DNA of 14,450 nt, from positions 1-14,450 of the forward strand of contig JBOGWP010000168.1 of assembly GCA_050693875.1 (NCBI GenBank), read 5' to 3'. The translations under genes were made by a program, and so were the position numbers. The DNA is from JBOGWP01 sp050693875 (GTDB taxonomy: Bacteria; Actinomycetota; CADDZG01; JAHWKV01; JBOGWP01). Shown here piece by piece: positions 5,373-11,173 of the stretch. The notes beneath the pieces were generated by a model. It was not told the origin of the DNA and searched no databases. It was given only the letters and a program-made list of their open reading frames with translations. How positions within the stretch are numbered: the first letter of the stretch is position 1; every line of letters begins with the position of its first letter.

Positions 5373-6461
5373 ATGCTCAACAGGGTCGTCGCGCCCATGC
5401 TCGCCGCGGTCGTCGGAACCGCCGCGCTGCCCGTCGTCGCAATTGCCGCCACCTGCACGCAGGAAGGAGTAGGCAACATCCAGGTGTGTCTCGGTCTCGG
5501 AGACGGCAGTGGAGACGGGGACAACCCGCTGGGGAGCCCTTTGGCTCCCGGTCCGGGGCTCTCCGCCCCGTCGCTGCCCTCGGCTCCGAGCCTCCCGGCT
5601 CTGTCGCTACCCACCGCCCCCCTGCCGGCCCCGCAGGCGCCGGAGGTGCCGAGCCTTCCGGCCCCGGCGGTGCCGGAGGTCCCCAGCGTGCCCACGCCGG
5701 GCGCCGGCCTGTCCCTGCTCGGCGGCGTTCTCGCTGCCCTCGGTTCCGTCAACCTGCCCACCGCACCCTCGCTGCCCACCGCCCCGGGCCTGCCCGAGGC
5801 CCCCGGCCTCGAGGCTCCGTCGCTACCCTCGGGCCCGGGCCTCCCGGGACCGTCGGTGCCGGAGGTGCCCGGGCCGGCCCTGTCGGTGCCCACCGCGCCA
5901 AGCCTGCCGCCGCTCTCGGTTCCTGAGGTGCCGAGCCTCCCGGCACCATCGGTGCCGGAGGTGCCCAGCGTGCCCACGGTGCCCACGCCGGGGGCCGGCC
6001 TGTCCCTGCTCGGCGGCGTTCTCGGTGCCCTCGGTTCCGTCAACCTGCCCACCGCACCCTCGCTGCCCGCCGCCCCGGGCCTGCCCGAGGCCCCCGGCCT
6101 CGAGGCTCCGTCGCTGCCCTCGGGCCCCGGCCTTCCGGCACCGTCGGTGCCCGAGGTACCCGGGGTGCCGGCCCTGTCGGTGCCCACCGCGCCAAACCTG
6201 CCGCCGCTCTCGGTTCCTGAGATGCCGAGCCTCCCGGCACCGAGCCAGCCCGGCGCGTCGCTGCTCGGCGGACTCCTCGGTGCTCTCGGCGGGGTGGCGC
6301 TGCCCGGTGCGCCGTCGCTTCCCGCTCCGTCGCTTCCCGCTCCGTCGCTGCCCTCGGCTCCCAGCATTCCGGTCCCGCAGGCGCCGGCTCCGGGCCTGCC
6401 GGGAGGTTCGGCCGCCGAGGTGGACGCGTCGCTGCAGCTCCAGGCGAAGGTCGGTCCTTGA
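5373..6461 (+). CDS. Secreted Pro/Leu/Ala/Ser-rich modular repeat protein, function unknown
   Basis: This 362-residue protein starts at the ATG at 5373, seven bases after AGGAGG (5360-5365). Residues 1-26 form a Sec signal peptide: MLNR, a hydrophobic core, then VVAIAA. The mature start holds two cysteines, C28 and C39, which could form a disulfide, followed by a Gly/Asp-rich stretch. The rest alternates long (S/A)-L/V-P spacers (PSLP, PEVP, TAPSLP) with short Gly/Leu cassettes: AGLSLLGGVLAALGSVNL (111-128), a near copy at 208-225, and GASLLGGLLGALGGVAL (294-310). The first two modules repeat with a 97-residue period (291 bases). There is no LPxTG signal and no C-terminal membrane anchor. I do not recognise a family; a structural surface or matrix role is inferred from composition. 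The long opposite-strand open frame is a shadow of the repeats. Confidence 0.85.
   Translation: MLNRVVAPMLAAVVGTAALPVVAIAATCTQEGVGNIQVCLGLGDGSGDGDNPLGSPLAPGPGLSAPSLPSAPSLPALSLPTAPLPAPQAPEVPSLPAPAVPEVPSVPTPGAGLSLLGGVLAALGSVNLPTAPSLPTAPGLPEAPGLEAPSLPSGPGLPGPSVPEVPGPALSVPTAPSLPPLSVPEVPSLPAPSVPEVPSVPTVPTPGAGLSLLGGVLGALGSVNLPTAPSLPAAPGLPEAPGLEAPSLPSGPGLPAPSVPEVPGVPALSVPTAPNLPPLSVPEMPSLPAPSQPGASLLGGLLGALGGVALPGAPSLPAPSLPAPSLPSAPSIPVPQAPAPGLPGGSAAEVDASLQLQAKVGP
5704..6172 (+). repeat. 291-bp tandem repeat inside the secreted protein gene
   Basis: The stretch from about 5704 reappears with only scattered base changes from 5995, an offset of 291 bases (97 codons). Examples of differences are GCT to GGT within the cassette and ACC to GCC in the spacer. 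The second unit is preceded by an extra nine bases encoding TVP. A third, more divergent cassette follows at about 6252-6302. The high nucleotide identity of the first two units points to a recent duplication. Confidence 0.8.
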
Positions 6462-6479
6462 CACGGAGCCAGCCTGCCG

Positions 6480-6506
6480 GGGAAGGGGCCCTTCGGGGCC
6501 CTTCCC
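6480..6506 (+). terminator. UUCG-tetraloop hairpin terminator between convergent genes
   Basis: The left arm GGGAAGGGGCCC (6480-6491) pairs with GGGCCCTTCCC (6496-6506) over 11 base pairs with one bulged G, closed by a C-TTCG-G tetraloop. This loop is unusually stable in RNA only when read on the plus strand, so it most likely ends the secreted repeat gene 19 bases upstream. The opposite strand still folds and may also serve mgsA. No strong T-run follows. Confidence 0.75.
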
Positions 6507-6542
6507 GCGTTCTGGGCTCGGTGATGCTCGACCCCGGGAGGC

Positions 6543-6980
6543 TCAGCCGCTCTCGGAGATGGGGAGCCCTTCCTCGTCGAGATCCGGGTGCGGGTACTCG
6601 ACGTCCAACAACGGCGAGCTGATCAGGAAATCCGCCGACGCCCGGTTGCACGCGACCGGGATGTTGTAGAGCGTCGCCACGCGCAGCAGGGCCTTCACGT
6701 CCACGTCGTGGGGGTGCGGCTGGAGCGGGTCCCAGAAGAAGATGAGGAGGTCGACGCGGCCTTCAGCAATCGCCGCTCCCACTTGCTGGTCGCCGCCGAG
6801 CGGGCCGCTGCGGAACTGGGCGACGGGGACGCCGAGCTCCTGCTCGACCAGTCCCCCCGTCGTCCCGGTCGCAAGAAGGCGGTGACGGGCCAGTACCTCC
6901 CGGTTCCACACCGCCCACTCGAGCATGTCGATCTTGCGATTGTCGTGCGCGACGAGCGCGATGTTCTTGGTGATGGTCAT
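6543..6980 (-). CDS. mgsA: Methylglyoxal synthase
   Basis: This 145-residue cytoplasmic enzyme converts dihydroxyacetone phosphate to methylglyoxal and phosphate, a bypass that relieves sugar-phosphate overload. The whole protein is one MGS-like domain. Visible motifs are ALVAHDNRK (8-16), the phosphate-binding ATGTTG (37-42), SGPLGGDQQ (58-66) with Asp64, IFFWDPL (80-86) with Asp84, and PHDVDVKALLR (90-100) with His91 and Asp94. These align with the E. coli catalytic residues Asp71, Asp91, His98 and Asp101. The start at 6980 (MTITKNIALV) is preceded by AAGGA; the frame is open further upstream but that part is not MgsA-like. It is alone on its strand, with a convergent neighbour downstream and 345 non-coding bases upstream. 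No glyoxalase I/II gene lies beside it. Confidence 0.96.
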   Translation of the reverse strand: MTITKNIALVAHDNRKIDMLEWAVWNREVLARHRLLATGTTGGLVEQELGVPVAQFRSGPLGGDQQVGAAIAEGRVDLLIFFWDPLQPHPHDVDVKALLRVATLYNIPVACNRASADFLISSPLLDVEYPHPDLDEEGLPISESG

Positions 6981-7325
6981 CTCGAGGTCCTTAGAAACTG
7001 AGCCGAGCACAGGGACGGCTTCCAAGCCGAGTCCCGCCAATACCGAGGCGCGACGGTTGGAGGGATCGCCTGGGGGTCCTTCGAGACCGGCACGCTCCAG
7101 TGCCGCCGTCTCCGTCCTCGGGGTTGGGCATCGGGGGCAGCAGGAATATGTCCGGGCAGGGCCGCGGGCCGTGCCGGCGGCGGCCCGCCACAAGCCAGCA
7201 GGGGCTCCCACCGGTCGGCTCGCGGTCGCGCATCGGGCTACCGACCCCGGTGCGCGAGCGAGGAGCGTGACGGACTGTCCGGCTGAGTGCCGATCCCGTC
7301 CGGGCCGCCAGCAGCACCACCACGA
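6981..7325. other. Intergenic stretch between the ACT-domain gene and mgsA
   Basis: Open frames cross this stretch on both strands but are Arg/Pro/Ser-rich, lack ribosome sites and extend from neighbouring genes, so I see no gene. Its main structure is a GC-rich inverted repeat, GGGCCGC (7159-7165) with GCGGCCC (7180-7186), which could end transcription of the ACT-domain gene. The mgsA promoter should lie near 6990-7060, but no clear boxes are visible. Confidence 0.5.
7159..7186 (-). terminator. Possible GC-rich hairpin terminator after the ACT-domain gene
   Basis: Perfect 7-bp arms GGGCCGC and GCGGCCC flank a 14-base loop that is itself GC-rich and partly self-complementary. It lies about 140 bases downstream of the stop of the ACT-domain gene in its reading direction. 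No T-run follows. Confidence 0.3.
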
Positions 7326-8027
7326 TCACTTGAGTCCGAGCTCGGGGACGCTTCGGCGCGCGGCGGCGGAGGCGGCGATGCGCGCGAGCGCCCCCAGGCG
7401 ATGAAGCTCTTGGGATCGAAAGCGCGGCCCGCCGCGGCGAGCGGCCACGATTGCCGAGCTGGTGCCGAGCAGCGGAGCTGCGGCGACTTCGTAGATCCCG
7501 AGACCGAGCCGGGCTCCCCAAAGCGTCCTCCAGCTGCGCGGCATCCAATCCCCGAGCGGGAGCCGGCTAGCGAACTCGATCGGAAGCCACGGGGTCTTGA
7601 CCTCGTTGAGCGGGGGCGTGCCCGGCGACACCGCGAGGAGCTCTGTGCTCACGTCGACCGACTGCAGCGCGGCTGCCCAGGTGACGTGCAGCGTCAGCGG
7701 AAGCCGGTCCACCAGGAACGAGATGGCATCCTCGGCATCGGTCTCGGAGAGGTTGGCTGCGAGCTCCATGGCGTTCGTGGTCGTCGAGGGCCCCAGCGTG
7801 AAAGACAGCTCCTCGACCACCACCCCGGGCAAGTCCTCGAGCGCCTCACGGAGCAGCTCCTCCGATCCCGCCGGCGCCTCGACGCAGAGCTGGTCGACCG
7901 CAGCCGTGCCGTCGGACTCCAGGACGTCGAGACTCAGGATGTTGGCCCCGCTGCCTCCCAGCGCCGCCGCAACGGCTCCGAGACCGCCCGGCTGGTCGGG
8001 CAGGGAGATACGTATGTTGAGCAGCAT
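7326..8027 (-). CDS. ACT-domain protein with uncharacterised C-terminal region
   Basis: This 233-residue cytoplasmic protein starts at the ATG at 8027, eight bases after AGGAGG. Residues 1-75 form an ACT fold, the small-ligand (often amino-acid) sensing domain: NIRISLPDQPGGLGAVAAAL, then GANILSLDVLES and the VDQLCVEAP strand. The DQPG turn and the G-L-G after it are the usual ligand-loop residues. Residues 80-233 have no motif I recognise; they contain a Trp-rich stretch, TPWLPIEFASRLPLGDWMPRSW (about 145-166), and a basic C-terminal tail. No enzyme domain is attached, so it is more likely a regulator or sensor than a biosynthetic enzyme. It is separated from the neighbouring esterase gene by 123 bases that contain two palindromes, so it probably has its own promoter. 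Confidence 0.85.
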   Translation of the reverse strand: MLLNIRISLPDQPGGLGAVAAALGGSGANILSLDVLESDGTAAVDQLCVEAPAGSEELLREALEDLPGVVVEELSFTLGPSTTTNAMELAANLSETDAEDAISFLVDRLPLTLHVTWAAALQSVDVSTELLAVSPGTPPLNEVKTPWLPIEFASRLPLGDWMPRSWRTLWGARLGLGIYEVAAAPLLGTSSAIVAARRGGPRFRSQELHRLGALARIAASAAARRSVPELGLK

Positions 8028-8069
8028 CGGCCCGTCCTCCTGCTGTCGATTCCCGCTTGCCCATGCTCG

Positions 8070-8099
8070 CACGGCCGTGTGACGTGCAGATGACGCGTC
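8070..8099 (-). promoter_or_regulatory. Paired palindromes upstream of the ACT-domain gene
   Basis: CACGGCCGTG (8070-8079) and GACGCGTC (8092-8099) are perfect palindromes, with a TGACG repeated on the plus strand at 8080-8084 and 8091-8095. They lie 43-72 bases upstream of the start codon, where an operator could sit. In GC-rich DNA such palindromes also arise by chance. Confidence 0.25.
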
Positions 8100-8150
8100 T
8101 GTTAAGGCTGCGCCTCGATGACATCCCGTCGATCGGGCTTGTTCCCGCCG

Positions 8151-8819
8151 CTATCCCGCCGCCCGCAGGCGTTTGGCCAGCACGGTTCGGATCCAGGGCA
8201 CGAGTTCTTGGATGAAGCTCGGGTCGACGGAGTGGGGAATGGGGAACTGGCGGTAGAGCACCTCGCCCCCGGCCCCTTCCAGCAAATCACGGGCCTTCCG
8301 GCCGAACTCGACCCGGATCACAGTGTCCATTATTCCGTGGCCGATCGCAACCGGGGGGAGAGGCCGGTCGAGATCGAGCTCGAAGCCCTCGACGACCGGG
8401 ACGAAGCCGCTCAGCGCGATCAGAGCCGCGGGACGTGGCCGCCTCGGGGCGAGGCCGGTGGCGTAGCTCATCACGGCCCCCTGCGAGAACCCGCCGATCA
8501 CCGTCCGTTCGGCCGGGATCCCGGACTCGTCCGCGAGGGCATCGAGCCACCGGCTGAGCAGAGCATGGGTCGAGAGGAACGTCTCGCGGTCGGGATAACC
8601 GACCTGCCGAACGACGTACCAGTGAGCGCCAAACGGGGGCAGCGAGAGCGGAGCCCGCGGGGTCACCCCGAGCAGGCGCCGCTCGGGGTCGAGCAGGTCG
8701 AGCAGTGGGAAGAGATCGCGCTCGTGTGCTCCGCGCCCGTGCAGCAGGACGAGCGCCCCCTCCGGGTCGCCGGCGGGGTCACGGACCACATGCTGCAGCG
8801 CGTCGAAGTCGCTCGTCAT
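8151..8819 (-). CDS. MhqD-like carboxylesterase/phospholipase-type alpha/beta hydrolase
   Basis: This 222-residue alpha/beta hydrolase is of the short carboxylesterase/phospholipase type. The triad is Ser112 in IGGFSQGA, Asp165 in HGIMDTVI and His196 in PIPHSVD. LVLLHGRGAHERD (23-35) forms the oxyanion-hole loop. No signal peptide is present, so it is cytoplasmic. Its ATG at 8819 overlaps the dioxygenase stop as ATGA, indicating translational coupling. A ring-cleaving glyoxalase-fold dioxygenase next to a hydrolase of this type matches Bacillus subtilis mhqE-mhqD, induced by methylhydroquinone and quinones. The most economical reading is that it hydrolyses a product of the dioxygenase or helps detoxify quinone-like compounds. 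The family is secure; the substrate is inferred. Confidence 0.88.
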   Translation of the reverse strand: MTSDFDALQHVVRDPAGDPEGALVLLHGRGAHERDLFPLLDLLDPERRLLGVTPRAPLSLPPFGAHWYVVRQVGYPDRETFLSTHALLSRWLDALADESGIPAERTVIGGFSQGAVMSYATGLAPRRPRPAALIALSGFVPVVEGFELDLDRPLPPVAIGHGIMDTVIRVEFGRKARDLLEGAGGEVLYRQFPIPHSVDPSFIQELVPWIRTVLAKRLRAAG

Positions 8820-9760
8820 GACCCCTCCCCGGTTGCGGACGGTGCCGTGCGGGCGGCCCATGGGTCGGGCAGCGGCGTCAGGATCGTCTCGAGCCGGTCG
8901 CGCAGGTGCTCGAAGGCCGGCGGGAGCGAAAGCCGTTCCCCGAGGTGCGCGAGGTCCTCGTCGGCGGCGAACCCCGGCCCGATTGTGGCGATCTCGAACA
9001 GGACGCCGCTGGGCTCGCGGAAATAGATCGAGCGGAAGTAGAAGCGGTCGATGACGGGGGTCGGAGATCCTCCGCCGTCCGCGACCCGCTGGCGCCACGC
9101 CGCGTGCTCGTCTATCGGCGACGCCCATGCGATGTGATGCACCGTCCCGGCCCCCTGCATGCCGCGGCGCCCGGTCTGGTCGTAGACAAACTGCGAGCCG
9201 CGCGCCGCACCCCGAAGCTCGAAGCCGTCGCCCCCGAGTCCCCGGAACCCGAGCGTCACCTCGAGAAAAGAGCGGCTCCGCTCCGGGAGGGCGGAATAGG
9301 CGCGCGCCCCGTCGAACCCTTGCAGAGCGAGCTCGGCGGGCACTTCGGGGTGATCGGCGAGCAGAGGTGGGTCGGCCGTCTTGTTCACGGCGAGCTCGAG
9401 GTCGAGGCCCTCGGGATCGGTGAAGCGCAGCCGGTCGCCGACGCGTTCGTTGTCGACGCCATGCCGACGGAGGCGCTTCTGCCAGAAATCCAGCGCCAAG
9501 GTCGAGGCAACGCGCCAGGTGATGCGGTACACCATGCCCGCGCCGGCCTCACCCCGGTGCACGCCGGGGTATTCGAAAAACGTCAGATCCGCGCCGGGGC
9601 TCCCTCGCTCGTCCGCATAGAAGAGATGGTAGACGGTGGGGTCGTCCTGGTTCACAGTCTTCTTGACCAGCCGCAGGCCCAGCACCCCCGCGTAGAACTC
9701 CAGGTTGGCGGGCGCATCGCCGGTGATGGCCGTGATGTGGTGGATCCCTTCGAGTCGCAT
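8816..9760 (-). CDS. MhqE/MhqO-type ring-cleaving dioxygenase (glyoxalase/VOC fold)
   Basis: This 314-residue protein has two vicinal-oxygen-chelate modules. Residues 1-125 begin GIHHITAITGDAPANLEFYAGVLGLRLVKKTVNQDDP, the hallmark start of the MhqO/MhqE family of putative ring-cleaving dioxygenases. The second module spans about 145-260. The probable metal ligands are His8, His208 or His209 (GTVHHIAW) and Glu256 (GVLFEIAT). The start at 9760 has GAGGGGAAG just upstream; the open frame runs 45 bases further without family similarity. It is coupled to the hydrolase gene downstream and divergent from the DinB-like gene. Known relatives in Bacillus are induced by and protect against hydroquinones and quinones under MhqR control; no MhqR-like regulator is in this window. 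The actual aromatic substrate is unknown. Confidence 0.92.
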   Translation of the reverse strand: MRLEGIHHITAITGDAPANLEFYAGVLGLRLVKKTVNQDDPTVYHLFYADERGSPGADLTFFEYPGVHRGEAGAGMVYRITWRVASTLALDFWQKRLRRHGVDNERVGDRLRFTDPEGLDLELAVNKTADPPLLADHPEVPAELALQGFDGARAYSALPERSRSFLEVTLGFRGLGGDGFELRGAARGSQFVYDQTGRRGMQGAGTVHHIAWASPIDEHAAWRQRVADGGGSPTPVIDRFYFRSIYFREPSGVLFEIATIGPGFAADEDLAHLGERLSLPPAFEHLRDRLETILTPLPDPWAARTAPSATGEGS

Positions 9761-9904
9761 GGGCTTCCCCTCGTCGATCGTTTGTGGGCAACTCCCTCCA
9801 CCCATTGTTCCCCCCGGCGTCAGGGACGACCACCGACGCTCAGGGTTTCAACGCTACGGTTGTGGAGGTGACGGCATTCCACGCGGTCGGGGAAAGGTGA
9901 TGCG

Positions 9905-10624
9905 ATGAGCAGGACGACCAGACGCGCGTCGAAGGGGAGCCCGGTCCCCATCTACCTCGAGGTGGGAAGCAAGCGCGTCTTCGCAGGTGCCCTGGAGTGG
10001 CCTGGCTGGGCGCGGGCAGGGCGCGGCGAGGACGCTGCGCTGGCGGCGCTGCTCGCGTACGGATCGCGCTACGTCTCCGTTCTGCCGAAAGAGCTCCGGT
10101 TCGATGTCCCAGCCGACCCCTCTGCGCTCGAGGTCGCCGAACGGCTCGAAGGCAACGCCACCACGGATTTCGGGGCTCCCGGCATCGTGCCGGCGGCCGA
10201 CGAGCGGCGGCCGGCGCAGGGCGGCGAGCTCCAGCGTCTCACCGCGGTGCTGGAGGCGTCGTGGGCGGCATTCGACGCCGCCGTCCGGGGAGCGTCGGGG
10301 GCGGTGCTGCGGAAGGGCCCCCGCGGGGGAGGGCGGGAGCTGGACAAGATCGTCTCGCACGTGATCGAGGCAGATCAGGCCTACCTGAGCAGACTGGGCG
10401 GGGCCGTCAAGGGGGCCGAGGACGATGATCCCGCCCGCCAACTCGACGGCCTCCGCTCCGCAATCCTGGGGACCATCGACGCACGCGCCCACGGCGACCC
10501 GGGCCGGCGAGGGAGGCGCTCCTCACAGCCTTGGCCCCCGCGGTACTTCGTCCGCCGCTCTGCCTGGCACGCGCTCGACCATGCCTGGGAGATCGAGGAC
10601 CGGGCCGCTCCTTTCGAGGAGTGA
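9905..10624 (+). CDS. Conserved hypothetical protein with DinB-like histidine triad
   Basis: This 239-residue cytoplasmic protein starts at the ATG at 9905, seven bases after GGAAAGG. Residues 13-65 (VPIYLEVGSKRVFAGALEWPGWARAGRG) form a conserved N-terminal block recalled from other actinobacterial hypotheticals. Residues 108-230 look helical and hold His152 (KIVSHVIEADQAYL) and the pair His222/His226 in RRSAWHALDHAWEIEDR. That H...HxxxH arrangement is the metal-binding pattern of the DinB/YfiT four-helix proteins, some of which are thiol-dependent transferases. The assignment to that superfamily is inferred from the spacing, and no substrate can be named. It is transcribed away from the dioxygenase operon through a 144-base shared upstream region and converges on the propeller gene. 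Confidence 0.8.
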   Translation: MSRTTRRASKGSPVPIYLEVGSKRVFAGALEWPGWARAGRGEDAALAALLAYGSRYVSVLPKELRFDVPADPSALEVAERLEGNATTDFGAPGIVPAADERRPAQGGELQRLTAVLEASWAAFDAAVRGASGAVLRKGPRGGGRELDKIVSHVIEADQAYLSRLGGAVKGAEDDDPARQLDGLRSAILGTIDARAHGDPGRRGRRSSQPWPPRYFVRRSAWHALDHAWEIEDRAAPFEE

Positions 10625-10628
10625 ACGC

Positions 10629-10648
10629 ACCGCTCCCGCGCGGCGGGT
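10629..10648. terminator. Small hairpin between convergent genes
   Basis: CCCGC (10635-10639) and GCGGG (10643-10647) form a tight stem, or CACC-GC pairs with GC-GGGTG around a larger loop. It is the only structure in the 42 bases separating the DinB-like gene from the propeller gene, so it may terminate both. There is no T-run. Confidence 0.35.
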
Positions 10649-10666
10649 GTAGTGGAGATCGGTCGC

Positions 10667-11173
10667 TTACGGCTTGGCAGCCAGCCCCTGGATCGGCTGG
10701 GCAAGCTTCAGGCCCCCGGTCGAGCCGAGGAAGGATGCGTCGCCGAAGGCGAACACCCCGCCGTCACCAGCGACCATCCAGTAACCCTGGCCGGAGGGGG
10801 ACCGGGCGATGCCGACGATCGGCTTTTCCAGTTTGAGCCCGCCGGTCGAGCCGAAGAACCCGGCGTCGCCGAAGGCGAACACCCCGCCGTCGCCCGCCAC
10901 CATCCAGTAGCCCTGGCCGGAGGGGGTGGGGGCGATGCCGACGATCGGCTTTTCCAGTTTGAGCCCGCCGGTCGAGCCGAAGAACCCGGCGTCGCCGAAG
11001 GCGAACACCCCGCCGTCGCCCGCCACCATCCAGTAGCCCTGGCCGGACGGCGTCGGGGCGATGGCGCGAATGGGCTGAGCGAGCTTGAGGCCGCCGGTCG
11101 AGCCGAAGAATGACGCGGCACCGAATGCGAAGACCCCGCCGTCGGCGGCCACCATCCAGTAGCCGCGGTCGGT
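10667..11173 (-). repeat. Four 126-bp tandem repeats encoding GYWMVA units
   Basis: Four units share an exact 126-base period, visible from the CCAGTA(A/G)CC landmark near 10778, 10904, 11030 and 11156. The middle copies are perfectly identical over 118 bases (10804-10921 and 10930-11047), whereas the outer units differ at many positions. This implies recent duplication or gene conversion in the centre of the array. Confidence 0.9.

Noticed and set aside
5258..6367. Collagen-like minus-strand frame (GTDGAGRPG pattern)
   Set aside because: It is generated by the reverse complement of the Pro/Leu repeats. It lacks a signal peptide and ribosome site, and the plus strand has promoter, ribosome site and signal peptide.
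6420..6461. Cell-wall sorting signal (LPxTG) at the end of the secreted repeat protein
   Set aside because: Many LPxAP motifs occur but none is LPxTG followed by a hydrophobic helix and basic tail; the protein ends LQLQAKVGP.
6981..7325. tRNA or small RNA gene
   Set aside because: I looked for a T-arm TTCGA with matching stems and an acceptor stem. The CTTCGAG near 7079 has no cloverleaf around it.
9817..9839. GCGTC...GACGC inverted repeat between the divergent dioxygenase and DinB-like genes
   Set aside because: The arms are only 5 bp with a 13-base gap, which is expected by chance at this base composition.
8906..9871. 321-codon plus-strand open frame
   Set aside because: It is antisense to the ring-cleaving dioxygenase, whose conserved residues are unmistakable on the minus strand.
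9900..9908. Two-codon leader frame ATG-CGA-TGA overlapping the DinB-like start
   Set aside because: The overlap is real but so short that chance is the best explanation; the ribosome site fits the ATG at 9905.
10667..11173. Regular 126-bp repeats considered as a CRISPR or satellite array
   Set aside because: The repeats are coding, in frame, without unique spacers, and encode 42-residue GYWMVA units.
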